Shown: in pieces, positions 44,155 through 52,566 of the stretch | Numbering within the stretch: the first letter of the stretch is position 1 | How the letters are laid out: each line of letters opens with the position of its first letter | Assembly: GCF_024648825.1 (NCBI RefSeq) | Contig: NZ_JANBBE010000003.1 | Location: forward strand, 62,001 to 126,000 | From: Lentzea californiensis | GTDB taxonomy: Bacteria > Actinomycetota > Actinomycetes > Mycobacteriales > Pseudonocardiaceae | DNA: 64,000 nucleotides | Direction of reading: 5' to 3' | Notes under the pieces: generated by a model | Database searches by the model: none | What the model was told of the DNA's origin: nothing | The model's input: only the letters and a program-made list of their open reading frames with translations | Position numbers and translations under genes: made by a program

Positions 44155-44592
44155 GTGGACGCGGAGCTGGACGAGATCGACCGCCGGATCCTGCGTGAAC
44201 TGGAGGCGGACGGCCGGTTGTCCGGACGAGCCCTGGCCGAGCGCGTGACGATCTCGCGCGCGAACGCCTACGCCCGTTTCGAACGCCTGGTGGCCGACGG
44301 GGTGATCACCGGCTTCACCGCGCGCGTCGACCCGGTCAAGGTCGGGCTCACCACGTCGGCCTACGTGGCGATGACGGTGCGCCAGAACAACTGGCGCGAC
44401 CTGCAGACGCAGCTCCGCGCGATCCCCGAGGTGCGGCACATGGCACTCATGGGCGGCGAGTTCGACGTGATGCTGCTCGTCAGGGCGGAGGGGAACAACG
44501 CGTTGCGGCGCGTCGTGCTCGAGCAGCTGCAGACGATTCCGGGCGTCCTGTCGACCAAGACGTTCCTGATCTTCGAGGACGCCGACAACTGA
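44155..44592 (+). CDS. bkdR: Lrp/AsnC-family regulator (BkdR-like)
   Basis: 145 residues from GTG 44155. HTH (LDEIDRRILRELEADGRLSGRALAERVTISRANAYARFERLVADGVITGF) and RAM/AsnC effector domain (VAMTVRQNNWRDLQTQLRAIPEVRHMALMGGEFDVMLLVRAE). Position divergent from bkdABC fits the known role of BkdR, which responds to branched-chain amino acids. A longer frame upstream exists but has no ribosome site and no conserved sequence. Confidence 0.88.
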   Translation: MDAELDEIDRRILRELEADGRLSGRALAERVTISRANAYARFERLVADGVITGFTARVDPVKVGLTTSAYVAMTVRQNNWRDLQTQLRAIPEVRHMALMGGEFDVMLLVRAEGNNALRRVVLEQLQTIPGVLSTKTFLIFEDADN

Positions 44593-44680
44593 GGCGCCCG
44601 TCACATCGGGTGGAAGCTGACGCCGGTGTCAACGAATAGCGTCGAACCGTTCGCAACACACGGTGAAGGAGCTGTTCGTC

Positions 44681-45598
44681 ATGAGCAAGGCGTTGGGGTA
44701 CAAGGCTTTCGGTGGTACCGAAGTGCAGGGGTTCTTCGAGCGGCCGACTCCCTCGCCGGGTCCCGCCGAGGTCCTCGTCCGCGTCACGGCCGCGGGAGTC
44801 AACCCGCTCGACCACAAGCTGCGGTCCGGGCACGCCGCAGCCCTCAACGGCCACCTGCCCTTTCCCCAGGTCCTGGGAATGGAGGCGGCCGGCACGGTGC
44901 TGGAGGTCGGTGCCGGCGTGACCGGCCTGGCCGTCGGCGACCGGGTCACCGGGTTCGCGCTGACCGGTGCGGGCACGTACGCGGAGACGACTCTGCTGCT
45001 CGGCGAGTCCACCGCCCGCATCCCCGACGCGCTGCCGGACACCTGGGCGGCGACCATCCCCGTCGCCGGCACCACCGCGCTGGACGTCCTCGACCAGCTC
45101 GACCTGCCCGCCGGGGCGTCGCTGCTGGTGAACGGGATCGGCGGCGGCGTCGGCATCGCGCTCGCCCAGCTCGCCCGCGACCGGAACCTGGTCGTGACGG
45201 GCACGGCCGGCACGGCGAAGCGGGACCTCGTCACGGCCACCGCCGCGACCTTCGTCGACTACACCGAGGGCGACGTCGCCGGCCGGCTCCGCGCGCACGC
45301 CCCGAACGGCTTCGACGCCGTGGTCGACAACGTCGGCGGCGAGTCCCTGCGCGAGGTCGCCCCGCTGGGAGCGCGGCTCATCTCGGTCGGCGACCCGTCG
45401 GTGACCGAGCTCGGCGGCGTATCGGTCCACCGCCGCGTGGACCGGCGAGGCCTCGAACGCGTCGCCGATCTCATGGTCACCGGGCGGCTCGACCCGCACA
45501 TCACGCGGACCTACTCGCTCGCCCAGGCGCAGGAGGCGCTGGCACTCGTCGAGTCCCAGCACGCCTCGGGCAAGGTCGTCCTCGACCTCAGCCTCTGA
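44681..45598 (+). CDS. Zinc-independent MDR quinone oxidoreductase
   Basis: 305 residues; ATG 44681 follows GAAGGAG. Alcohol-dehydrogenase-like N-terminal fold (PGPAEVLVRVTAAGVNPLDHKLRSGH, VLGMEAAGTVLEVGAGV, VGDRVTGF) without the structural-zinc cysteines, and an NADPH Rossmann domain (LLVNGIGGGVGIALAQLA). End HASGKVVLDLSL is typical of quinone reductases of the QorA type. It is convergent with the MerR gene seven bases away. Confidence 0.9.
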   Translation: MSKALGYKAFGGTEVQGFFERPTPSPGPAEVLVRVTAAGVNPLDHKLRSGHAAALNGHLPFPQVLGMEAAGTVLEVGAGVTGLAVGDRVTGFALTGAGTYAETTLLLGESTARIPDALPDTWAATIPVAGTTALDVLDQLDLPAGASLLVNGIGGGVGIALAQLARDRNLVVTGTAGTAKRDLVTATAATFVDYTEGDVAGRLRAHAPNGFDAVVDNVGGESLREVAPLGARLISVGDPSVTELGGVSVHRRVDRRGLERVADLMVTGRLDPHITRTYSLAQAQEALALVESQHASGKVVLDLSL

Positions 45599-45604
45599 CC
45601 GCGT

Positions 45605-45967
45605 TCACGCGGCACCCGTCCGATACCGGGTGTTGATCTCGATCAGCTCGTCGAGGGAGGCCCTGGCCTCGACGAGCCGCGTGATGTCGGCGGTCAGCCG
45701 GTCGCGTTCTCCCAGCATCGTGGTGAAGGCGTCCTCGGCGACGGCCTTGTCGTCGGTGTACACGCACGGCAGCAACCGGGCGATCACCTTGCTGTGCAGG
45801 CCCGCGTCGAACAACCGGCGGATCATCTCGACCCGCCCGACCTCCGTGGCGGCGTAGTGCCGTTGCCCGCCGGAGGACCGCGTGCTGTGCAGCAGGCCCT
45901 GCTGCTCGTAGTAGCGCAGGGATCGGGGGCTGACTCCCGTCCGCCGGGCCAGTTCGCCGATCTTCAT
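45605..45967 (-). CDS. MerR-family regulator
   Basis: 120 residues from ATG 45967. MerR HTH at the N-terminus (MKIGELARRTGVSPRSLRYYEQQGLLHSTRSSGGQRHY) with the usual dimerisation helix (ERDRLTADITRLVEARASLDELIEINTRY). The single cysteine (LLPCVYTDDK) is not in a metal pair, so it is not a metal sensor of the MerR/ZntR kind; SoxR-like iron-sulphur cysteines are also absent. Likely responds to a small organic molecule. Confidence 0.88.
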   Translation of the reverse strand: MKIGELARRTGVSPRSLRYYEQQGLLHSTRSSGGQRHYAATEVGRVEMIRRLFDAGLHSKVIARLLPCVYTDDKAVAEDAFTTMLGERDRLTADITRLVEARASLDELIEINTRYRTGAA

Positions 45968-46124
45968 CGCGGTGGCGAGAAACGTCGTGGTCACCCCGCC
46001 CAGACTAACCGCAAGCCGGCGGAGGGGTCCTCCGATCGGAGGATGGATGGGGTCTACCGCGTCCGCGGTGATTGCCGCCCGCGTGGTCGATCCGGCGCGC
46101 TCCCGCGGGCAGCAGGCTTTCGCT

Positions 46125-47258
46125 GTGAGAGCACAACCTGACGTCATCAGCACCTTGCGCCCGGCGCGCATCTCCTACATCGACAACCTCCGCGTCTTCC
46201 TGACTTTTCTGGTGGTCGTGCACCACTCCGCGGTTCCCTACAGCAATCTCGACGCCTGGCCGAAGTGGCAGGACACCGTTCCGTCAGCTGGGGCGGAGCC
46301 GCTGGACCTGTTGCTCTTGGTCAACCAGACGTTCTTCATGGGGTTCTTCTTCTTGCTGTCCGGGTACTTCGCGCCCGGCGCGGTGGATCGAAGAGGGCCG
46401 CGCGAGTTCGCGGTCGAGCGCCTGAAGCGGCTCGGGATCCCGTTCCTCGGGTTCATCGTGCTGCTGCGCCCGTTCTTCGTCCTGCCGGACTACGTCACCC
46501 TCCCGGCCGAGACGCGGCCGTCCTTCGCGGCCTACTACTTCACCACCTGGCAGGTCGGGCCCGCCTGGTTCCTCGAAGTGCTGCTGATCTTCTCGCTCGT
46601 GTACGCACTGCTGCGGCACCTGCGCCCGACTGCGGAACCGGTGCGGCCACGACCGTTGCGGCGGCGGGATGTGCTCGCCTTCGCGCTCGTCCTCAGCGTG
46701 CTCACCTACGCCTGGCGGATCTTCGTTCCCCACGGCACCACAGAGCCGTTGCTCGGACTGCCCAGCCCCGCCTACATGCCGCAGTACGTGCTGCTCTTCG
46801 CCGCCGGTGTCGCGGCGTACCGCCACCGCTGGCTCGCGACGCTGCCGCGGAGATCGGGCTGGTTCGGCGTGCTCCTGGTAGTGGTGTCGCTCGTGCCGCT
46901 GGCCCTGGGCGGCTACCGGGGTTTCGGGGCGTCCGGTGCACTTGCCGGTCACGACCTCGCCCACCTGGCCCTGGCCCTGGCGGAGTCGCTGTTCGCGGTC
47001 GGCGTCGTCCTGGTCCTTCTCCGCGTCTTCGAACGCTTCGTCGCCGGCACGTCGCGGTTCAGCCGCTACCTATCCGACAACGCCTTCGCCGTCTACCTCG
47101 TGCACGCGCCGGTCATCGTCGGAGCTGAGGCGTTGCTGCTGCGACTCGACGCGGCACCCGTGCCGAAGTTCCTGCTGACCCTGGTCATCGCCGCGGCCGG
47201 GAGCTGGGCGATCTCGGGCGCACTGCGCCGCGTGCCCGCCGTACGGGCAACGGTGTAA
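46125..47258 (+). CDS. Acyltransferase-3 family membrane protein
   Basis: 377 residues from GTG 46125 (start uncertain; a longer frame exists). Ten to eleven helices; ISYIDNLRVFLTFLVVVHHSAVPY carries the family's catalytic-type His (with R in NLR), and FFFLLSGYFAPGAV and FVVHAPVIV-like (YLVHAPVIVG) near the end are also diagnostic. These proteins O-acetylate extracellular glycans or small molecules. Followed 20 bases later by a histidine kinase gene. Confidence 0.8.
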   Translation: MRAQPDVISTLRPARISYIDNLRVFLTFLVVVHHSAVPYSNLDAWPKWQDTVPSAGAEPLDLLLLVNQTFFMGFFFLLSGYFAPGAVDRRGPREFAVERLKRLGIPFLGFIVLLRPFFVLPDYVTLPAETRPSFAAYYFTTWQVGPAWFLEVLLIFSLVYALLRHLRPTAEPVRPRPLRRRDVLAFALVLSVLTYAWRIFVPHGTTEPLLGLPSPAYMPQYVLLFAAGVAAYRHRWLATLPRRSGWFGVLLVVVSLVPLALGGYRGFGASGALAGHDLAHLALALAESLFAVGVVLVLLRVFERFVAGTSRFSRYLSDNAFAVYLVHAPVIVGAEALLLRLDAAPVPKFLLTLVIAAAGSWAISGALRRVPAVRATV

Positions 47259-47278
47259 CCGGGCGCGGGCGTGCGATC

Positions 47279-48568
47279 ATGCAGGTCGTGGGTGTCGAGG
47301 CCGAGTTGCGCGAGGAGTTCGACCGCTGGCAGCGCAGGGAGACCGCGGTCCTGAAGGTGCTCCCGTACCCGTTGCTGGCGGTCAGCGTCGTGCTCACCCT
47401 GCTGCAGTCGCTCTGGGACGCGCCGGTGCACCTTCCGGAGGCGCTCGGGCTCGCGGCCCTGCTCACCGCGTGGGTCCTGTGGTTCCACACGTTCCACCCG
47501 GAGTCGCACGGCAACGGCCGGCTGATGGCCCTGTACTACACGGGGCTCGTGGCGTTGACCGCCTGCCTGGTGCTGCTCACGCCCTGGTTCGGATTCTTCG
47601 CCTTCATCGGCTACGTGCACGCCTTCCAGTACCTGAAAGGCCGGTGGCGCTACGCCGGCGTGGCCGTCACGTCCGCGGTCTCGTCGGTCTCCTACATAGG
47701 CGGGTCGGACAACATCACCGCCGACGAGTGGTGGAAGTGGCCCGCCGTCAGCGTGCTCACCACGGTGATGGCCACGGCGGGCTTCTACGCCGACGTGATG
47801 TCCGACCGGCGCAACCAAGGGCAGAAGCGGGCGCTGGGCGAGTTGCGCAAGGCCAACGCCGAACTGGAGACCGCACTGGCGGAGAACGTGCGCCTGCACG
47901 CCGAACTGCTGGTGCGGGCCCGCGAGGCCGGCGTGCTCGACGAGCGGCAGCGGATGGCGCGGGAGATCCACGACACCCTCGCCCAGGGCCTGGCCGGCAT
48001 CCTCACCCAGCTCCAGGCCGCCGAGCAGGCGCCGGGCGAACCGGCGGTGTCACGCCGGCACATGGCGAACGCGATGGACCTGGCCCGCGAAAGCCTCACC
48101 GAGGCCCGCCGGACGATGCACGCGGTGGCACCGTCCGCACTGGCGCAATCCCTTCTCCCGGACGCGATCGGCGACGTGGCCAAGCGCTGGTCGGAGGTGC
48201 ACCGCGTCGAGGCGGTGCTGACCACGACCGGTGATGCCCGCCCGATGCACACTGACGTCGAGGTGGCGCTGCTGCGCACCGCGCAGGAGGCTCTCGCCAA
48301 CGTCGCGAAGCACGCACGAGCCGGTCGGGTCGCCCTGACCCTGTCGTACATGGAGGACCTGGTGACGCTCGACGTGCTGGACGACGGAGTGGGGTTCCTG
48401 CCCGGGACCAAGCGCGCCGGCGGCTCCCTGGACGGGGGCTTCGGGCTCGCCGGCATGCGGCAGCGGGTGCAGCGCCTCGCGGGGCGGCTGGACGTCGAGT
48501 CCGAGCCCGGTGGGGGCACCGCGATCACGGTGACGGTCCCGGCGATCCCCGCCGGGAGCACGAGTTGA
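47279..48568 (+). CDS. Sensor histidine kinase (NarL/HisKA_3 type)
   Basis: 429 residues. Five hydrophobic helices (about 25-165) form the membrane sensor; a coiled linker (LGELRKANAELETALAENVRLHAELLVRAREAG) leads to HisKA_3 with phospho-His in RQRMAREIHDTLAQGLAGI and a compact ATPase domain (LLRTAQEALANVAKHA, VLDDGVGF, GFGLAGMRQRV). The stop overlaps the TTG start of the response regulator gene. Signal unknown. Confidence 0.92.
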   Translation: MQVVGVEAELREEFDRWQRRETAVLKVLPYPLLAVSVVLTLLQSLWDAPVHLPEALGLAALLTAWVLWFHTFHPESHGNGRLMALYYTGLVALTACLVLLTPWFGFFAFIGYVHAFQYLKGRWRYAGVAVTSAVSSVSYIGGSDNITADEWWKWPAVSVLTTVMATAGFYADVMSDRRNQGQKRALGELRKANAELETALAENVRLHAELLVRAREAGVLDERQRMAREIHDTLAQGLAGILTQLQAAEQAPGEPAVSRRHMANAMDLARESLTEARRTMHAVAPSALAQSLLPDAIGDVAKRWSEVHRVEAVLTTTGDARPMHTDVEVALLRTAQEALANVAKHARAGRVALTLSYMEDLVTLDVLDDGVGFLPGTKRAGGSLDGGFGLAGMRQRVQRLAGRLDVESEPGGGTAITVTVPAIPAGSTS

Positions 48569-49194
48569 TCTCGCTGCTGATCGTCGACGACCACCCGGTG
48601 GTGCGGGACGGCCTGCGGGGCATGTTCGGTGCCGATCCGCGCTTCGAGGTGGTCGGCGAGGCCGGTGACGGTGCCGAAGCGGTCGCGGTCGCGGAGCGCC
48701 TCCGTCCCGACGTGATCCTCATGGACCTGCGGATGCCCGGGACCGACGGTGTCGCCGCCATCAGGGAGCTGGCGAAGCGCGGGGTGCCGTCACGGGTGCT
48801 GGTGCTCACCACGTACGACACGGACAGCCACGTGCTGCCGGCGATCCAGGCGGGCGCCACCGGCTACCTGCTCAAGGAGACGCCGAGGGAGGAGCTCGTC
48901 CGCGCGGTGGAGGCCGCGGCACGCGGGGAGGCGGTGCTCTCCCCGGCCGTCGCGACCCGGCTCGTGGGACAGGTGCGCAAACCGGCCCCGGCGCCGCTGT
49001 CAGCGCGTGAACGGGAGGTGCTGGAGCTGATCGCCCAGGGCTCCACGAACCGCGAGGCGGCGAAACGGCTCTACATCAGCGAAACGACGGTCAAAACGCA
49101 CCTGCTGCACGTGTACGCGAAGCTCGGCGTCAACGACCGGGCCGCCGCCGTGGCCGCCGCGTTCTCCCGCGGCTACCTGACGCCCCGGGACTGA
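48565..49194 (+). CDS. NarL/LuxR-family response regulator
   Basis: 209 residues from TTG 48565 (TTGA overlap with the kinase stop). Receiver domain with LIVDDHPVVRDGL, phospho-Asp in VILMDLRMPG and GATGYLLKE; C-terminal LuxR HTH (LSAREREVLELIAQGSTNREAAKRLYISETTVKTHLLHVYAKLGVNDRAAAV). Cognate of the preceding kinase. Confidence 0.93.
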   Translation: MISLLIVDDHPVVRDGLRGMFGADPRFEVVGEAGDGAEAVAVAERLRPDVILMDLRMPGTDGVAAIRELAKRGVPSRVLVLTTYDTDSHVLPAIQAGATGYLLKETPREELVRAVEAAARGEAVLSPAVATRLVGQVRKPAPAPLSAREREVLELIAQGSTNREAAKRLYISETTVKTHLLHVYAKLGVNDRAAAVAAAFSRGYLTPRD

Positions 49195-49209
49195 CGGCGG
49201 CTACGGGCG

Positions 49210-50241
49210 TCAGCTGTTCTCCGTGCGTTTGAGCAGGCGGCGCACCACGTGGGCGGCGTCGCGGCCGACGCCTCGCAGCGTTGCCGACGAGAGACTGCGC
49301 TGCCATTCCAGTCCGACGAAGCCAAGACCGGGGTGCCGGCGGGACACGCCGCGGTGGTGCTCGGTGCCGAGTCCGCGGAGGTACGGCAGGTCGGGGCGGT
49401 ACCCGGTGGCCAGGACGATCGCGTCGACGTGGTCGCGCCGCTCGTCCGGCCAGATGACCTTCGATCCTTCCAGGGCGGTGAACATCGGCCGGCGGTCCGG
49501 GCGGTGCTGGTCGAGGGCGGCGCGGTAGCGGCCGGTGTCGAGCACCGGGGTGGTGAAGCCGCCGGGCAGCCACGGGCCGATCGGGAGATGGTCGACTCGC
49601 GTGCGGTCGAGCCAGAAGTGCAGGTCCCGGCCGAACGGGCGTTGGGCGGAGAACTTCACCGGCTTGCGGGTCGCGAGGGTGACGTGGGCCTGCTCGGCGA
49701 GCTCTGCCGCGATCTGGACCGCGGAGTTGCCGGCGCCGACCACGACGACGCGCTGGCCGTGGAACGGTGCGGGGGAGCGGTACCGCGCGGCGTGCAGGAC
49801 GGTGCCGGGGAAGTCGTCGAGGCCGGGCAAGACGGGCCGGTGCGGGTTGCCGAAGCCGCCGGTGGCGGCGATCACGACCGGCGCGGTGAAGCTGCTGCCG
49901 TTCGTCGTGGTTACTCGGAAGTCGTTGTCGCGCACCACCTCGGCGACGCGGTGGCCGGTGCGGATGTCGGTGTCGAGGTGTGCGGCGTAGGCGCGGAGGT
50001 AGGCCGCGACTTCGTCGCGGCGCGGATAGCGCTCGGGGTCGCCTGGGAACTTGAGGCCTGGTAAGGCGCTGTATCTGGCTGGTGAGAACAAGGTCAGGCT
50101 GTCGTAGTAGTGCGGCCAGGAGCCGACGGGTTCGTCGCCGGCTTCGAGCACGAGTGGTCGCAGGCCTTGTGCGACAAGGGCGTGGGCAGCGGCGAGACCG
50201 GACTGGCCGGCGCCGATGACGATGGCGTCGTGGCTGTTCAT
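49210..50241 (-). CDS. Flavin-containing monooxygenase (ArsO-like)
   Basis: 343 residues from ATG 50241. FAD motif IVIGAGQSGLAAAHAL, ATGGFGNPHRP, NADPH motif VVVGAGNSAVQIAAELA and ATGYRPDLPYL. It belongs to the CzcO/ArsO group of single-component flavin monooxygenases. It lies 57 bases behind the ArsR-acetyltransferase gene on the same strand, so it is probably cotranscribed and part of the arsenic island. Confidence 0.85.
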   Translation of the reverse strand: MNSHDAIVIGAGQSGLAAAHALVAQGLRPLVLEAGDEPVGSWPHYYDSLTLFSPARYSALPGLKFPGDPERYPRRDEVAAYLRAYAAHLDTDIRTGHRVAEVVRDNDFRVTTTNGSSFTAPVVIAATGGFGNPHRPVLPGLDDFPGTVLHAARYRSPAPFHGQRVVVVGAGNSAVQIAAELAEQAHVTLATRKPVKFSAQRPFGRDLHFWLDRTRVDHLPIGPWLPGGFTTPVLDTGRYRAALDQHRPDRRPMFTALEGSKVIWPDERRDHVDAIVLATGYRPDLPYLRGLGTEHHRGVSRRHPGLGFVGLEWQRSLSSATLRGVGRDAAHVVRRLLKRTENS

Positions 50242-50298
50242 GGGCACCTCGAAGTAGCCGTCGCCGTGTGTCCGGCGACGGTTGTGGATGGTCAGGGG

Positions 50299-51135
50299 CT
50301 AGCTGGCGGCTCGGCGTTCGAGGAAGACGGTGTCGCGCCACACGCCGTGGTGTTGCGCGATGCGTTCGCGGACGCCGAGGGTGCGGAAGCCCGCCGCGTG
50401 GTGCAGGGCGAGGCTCGCGCGGTTCTCGGGGAAGATCGAGGTCTGCAACGTCCACAGGCCTGCCGCGTCGGCGGCGGTGACCAGCTCGTGCAGCAAGGTC
50501 TTGCCGACGCCCCGGCTGCGGAAGTCGGCTGCGACGTAGACGGAATGTTCGGCCACGCCCGCGTAGCAGTCCCGTGTGGACACTGGTGTGGCGGCCGCCC
50601 AGCCCGCCACCGCGCCGTCGGCCTCGGCGATCCAGCGGTGCTCGCGCAGCCACTTGGCGTCGAGGGCTCTGCGTTGGGGCACTTCGGTTTCGAACGTCGC
50701 GTCACCGGTGGCGATACCCTCGGCGTAGATGCGGCGCACAGCGGCCCAGTCGTCGTCGCGCATCGCACGGACGGTCACGTCGAGCGGCAGGTTCGCCGGG
50801 CAGCACGGACGGGGCGCGAGCACGCCCATGACGATGTCGGCCGCGTGCGGCAGGCCGGTGCAGCACGACGGGTTCACGCTGACGTGGGTGGCGGTGCCTT
50901 CCTTGTGCATCCGCAGGAAGCCGACCTCGGCCAGCTTGCGCACGTGGTGCGAGCAGGTGGACTGGCTGATGCCGGCCAGCTCCGTCAGCTCACCGACGGT
51001 CATCGCCCGGCCCGAGGTCGCCACGGCGTGCAGCAGCCGCACGCGGGTCGGCTCGGCGAGGCACGCGAACCAGTCCGCGTAGGTCGCGGCGTCCTCGGCA
51101 GGCAGCACGGACGGCATGGCCGCTGTCGTCGTCAT
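50299..51135 (-). CDS. ArsR regulator fused to ArsN-like (phosphinothricin-type) acetyltransferase
   Basis: 278 residues from ATG 51135. Residues 15-100 are an ArsR winged helix (WFACLAEPTRVRLLHAVA, GISQSTCSHHVRKLAEVGFLR) with cysteine pairs just after it (NPSCCTGLP, PRPCCP) that could bind trivalent arsenic. Residues 115-275 are a GNAT of the phosphinothricin/arsinothricin acetyltransferase group: VRAMRDDDWAAVRRIYAEGIATGDATFE, HSVYVAADFRSRGVGKTLL, and FPENRASLALHHAAGF. ArsN1 acetylates arsinothricin, an organoarsenical antibiotic. Fusion makes a sensor and resistance enzyme in one chain. Divergent from a flavoprotein gene, with repeated operator motifs between. Confidence 0.85.
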   Translation of the reverse strand: MTTTAAMPSVLPAEDAATYADWFACLAEPTRVRLLHAVATSGRAMTVGELTELAGISQSTCSHHVRKLAEVGFLRMHKEGTATHVSVNPSCCTGLPHAADIVMGVLAPRPCCPANLPLDVTVRAMRDDDWAAVRRIYAEGIATGDATFETEVPQRRALDAKWLREHRWIAEADGAVAGWAAATPVSTRDCYAGVAEHSVYVAADFRSRGVGKTLLHELVTAADAAGLWTLQTSIFPENRASLALHHAAGFRTLGVRERIAQHHGVWRDTVFLERRAAS

Positions 51136-51143
51136 GGGGCGAA

Positions 51144-51222
51144 GTATCGACACAGATCGATGGTTGCGTCAATCGATCCCGGTCGATACAGTCCGCGGTG
51201 TTGATTCGAAATCTGTCGATAC
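51144..51222. promoter_or_regulatory. Three GTCGATAC repeats, ArsR operator candidate
   Basis: GTATCGAC at 51144-51151 (inverted copy), GTCGATAC at 51182-51189 and at 51215-51222, between the divergent ArsR-ArsN-like gene and the flavoprotein gene. The same word recurs at 54219 before another arsR gene. Confidence 0.65.
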
Positions 51223-51234
51223 AAGGGGTGCGCC

Positions 51235-52566
51235 GTGAGTGAGTTGCCAGTCGTCGTGGTGGGTGCCGGGCCTGCGGGGTTGTCCGCGGCGGCACACCTG
51301 GTCGAACGGGGTGAGCGGGTGCTCGTGCTGGAGGCGGGTGACCGTGCGGGTGCGGCTGTGGCGCAGTGGAACTACGTGCGGCTGTTCTCGCGGTGGAGCG
51401 AGCTCGTCGACCCGGCCGCCGAGCGGCTGCTCGTCCCGGCCGGGTGGGTGCGGCCGGACGGCGACGTCTACCCGACCGGCGCGGAGTGGGCCGACCTGTA
51501 CCTCACGCCGCTGGCCGAGGTTCTCGGTGACGGGGTGCGGTTCGGCGCGAAGGTCGTCGGGGTCGCCCGGCGAGGGCGCGACCGCGTCGTGGACGCGGGC
51601 CGCGAGGACGAGCCGCTGACCGTGCACGTCCAGACCGCTCAGGGCGAGGAGCGGATCGCGGCCCGTGCGGTGATCGACGCCTCCGGCACCTTCGGTTCGC
51701 CGAACCCGCTGGGCGGTGACGGCCTGCCCGCGGCGGGGGAGAAGGCCGCGGCGGCGCAGATCAACTACCGCGTGCCCGACCTCGCCGCCGAGCGCACGCG
51801 CTACGCGGGCAAGCGGATCGCGGTCGCGGGCAGTGGTCACTCAGCCCTCACCGCGTTGATCGCACTGGCCGAACTGGCGGAGCGGGAGCCCGTTACGAAG
51901 ATCGTGTGGCTGCTGCGCCGCGGTGCCGTGGGCAACGTCTTCGGTGGCGGCGAGTCCGACCAGCTGCCCGCACGTGGTGCTCTCGGTCTGCGGGCGAGGA
52001 AGGCGGCCGAAGCCGGGCACGTCGACACCGTCACCGGGTTCCGCACGGCCGCGGTGGAACGGGGCGACGACGGCAGGCTCACCCTGGAGTCGTTCGACGG
52101 CCACCGCGTCGAGGGGATCGACGAAGTCGTGGTGCTGACGGGTTTCCGGCCTGACCTGTCGTGGTTGTCGGAGGTCCGGCTCGACCTGGACCCGGTGTTG
52201 CAGGCGCCGTCGAAGCTCGCGCCGCTGATCGACCCGAACGTCCACTCGTGCGGCACCGTCTACCCACATGGTGAAAACGAGCTGCGGCACCCCGAGCCGG
52301 GTGTTTACCTGGTCGGCATGAAGAGCTACGGCCGTGCGCCGACGTTCCTGTCGCTGACGGGCTACGAGCAGGCGCGGTCCGTCGTGGCCGCGATCGCCGG
52401 TGACCACGAGGCGGCCGGGCGCGTCGAGCTGGTGCTGCCCGAGACCGGGGTCTGCGGTGGTGCCGGCGTGTTCGACGCTCCCGCCGAGCAGAAGAACAGC
52501 GGCGGCTGCTGCAGCGCGCCGGAGACGGTCGATGTGACGATCGGTCTCGCGCCCAGTGCACGCTGA
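51235..52566 (+). CDS. FAD-dependent oxidoreductase of the arsenic island
   Basis: 443 residues from GTG 51235. VVVGAGPAGLSAAAHLVERG, IDASGTFGSPNPLG, IAVAGSGHSALTALIAL and LTGFRPDLSWL define the two nucleotide-binding sites; YLVGMKSYGRAPTFL is typical of ArsO-type proteins. The C-terminus is cysteine-rich (GVCGGAG, SGGCCSAP), a possible arsenic-binding tail. The end overlaps the MFS gene start by 11 bases, so flavoprotein and exporter are coupled. Confidence 0.85.
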   Translation: MSELPVVVVGAGPAGLSAAAHLVERGERVLVLEAGDRAGAAVAQWNYVRLFSRWSELVDPAAERLLVPAGWVRPDGDVYPTGAEWADLYLTPLAEVLGDGVRFGAKVVGVARRGRDRVVDAGREDEPLTVHVQTAQGEERIAARAVIDASGTFGSPNPLGGDGLPAAGEKAAAAQINYRVPDLAAERTRYAGKRIAVAGSGHSALTALIALAELAEREPVTKIVWLLRRGAVGNVFGGGESDQLPARGALGLRARKAAEAGHVDTVTGFRTAAVERGDDGRLTLESFDGHRVEGIDEVVVLTGFRPDLSWLSEVRLDLDPVLQAPSKLAPLIDPNVHSCGTVYPHGENELRHPEPGVYLVGMKSYGRAPTFLSLTGYEQARSVVAAIAGDHEAAGRVELVLPETGVCGGAGVFDAPAEQKNSGGCCSAPETVDVTIGLAPSAR

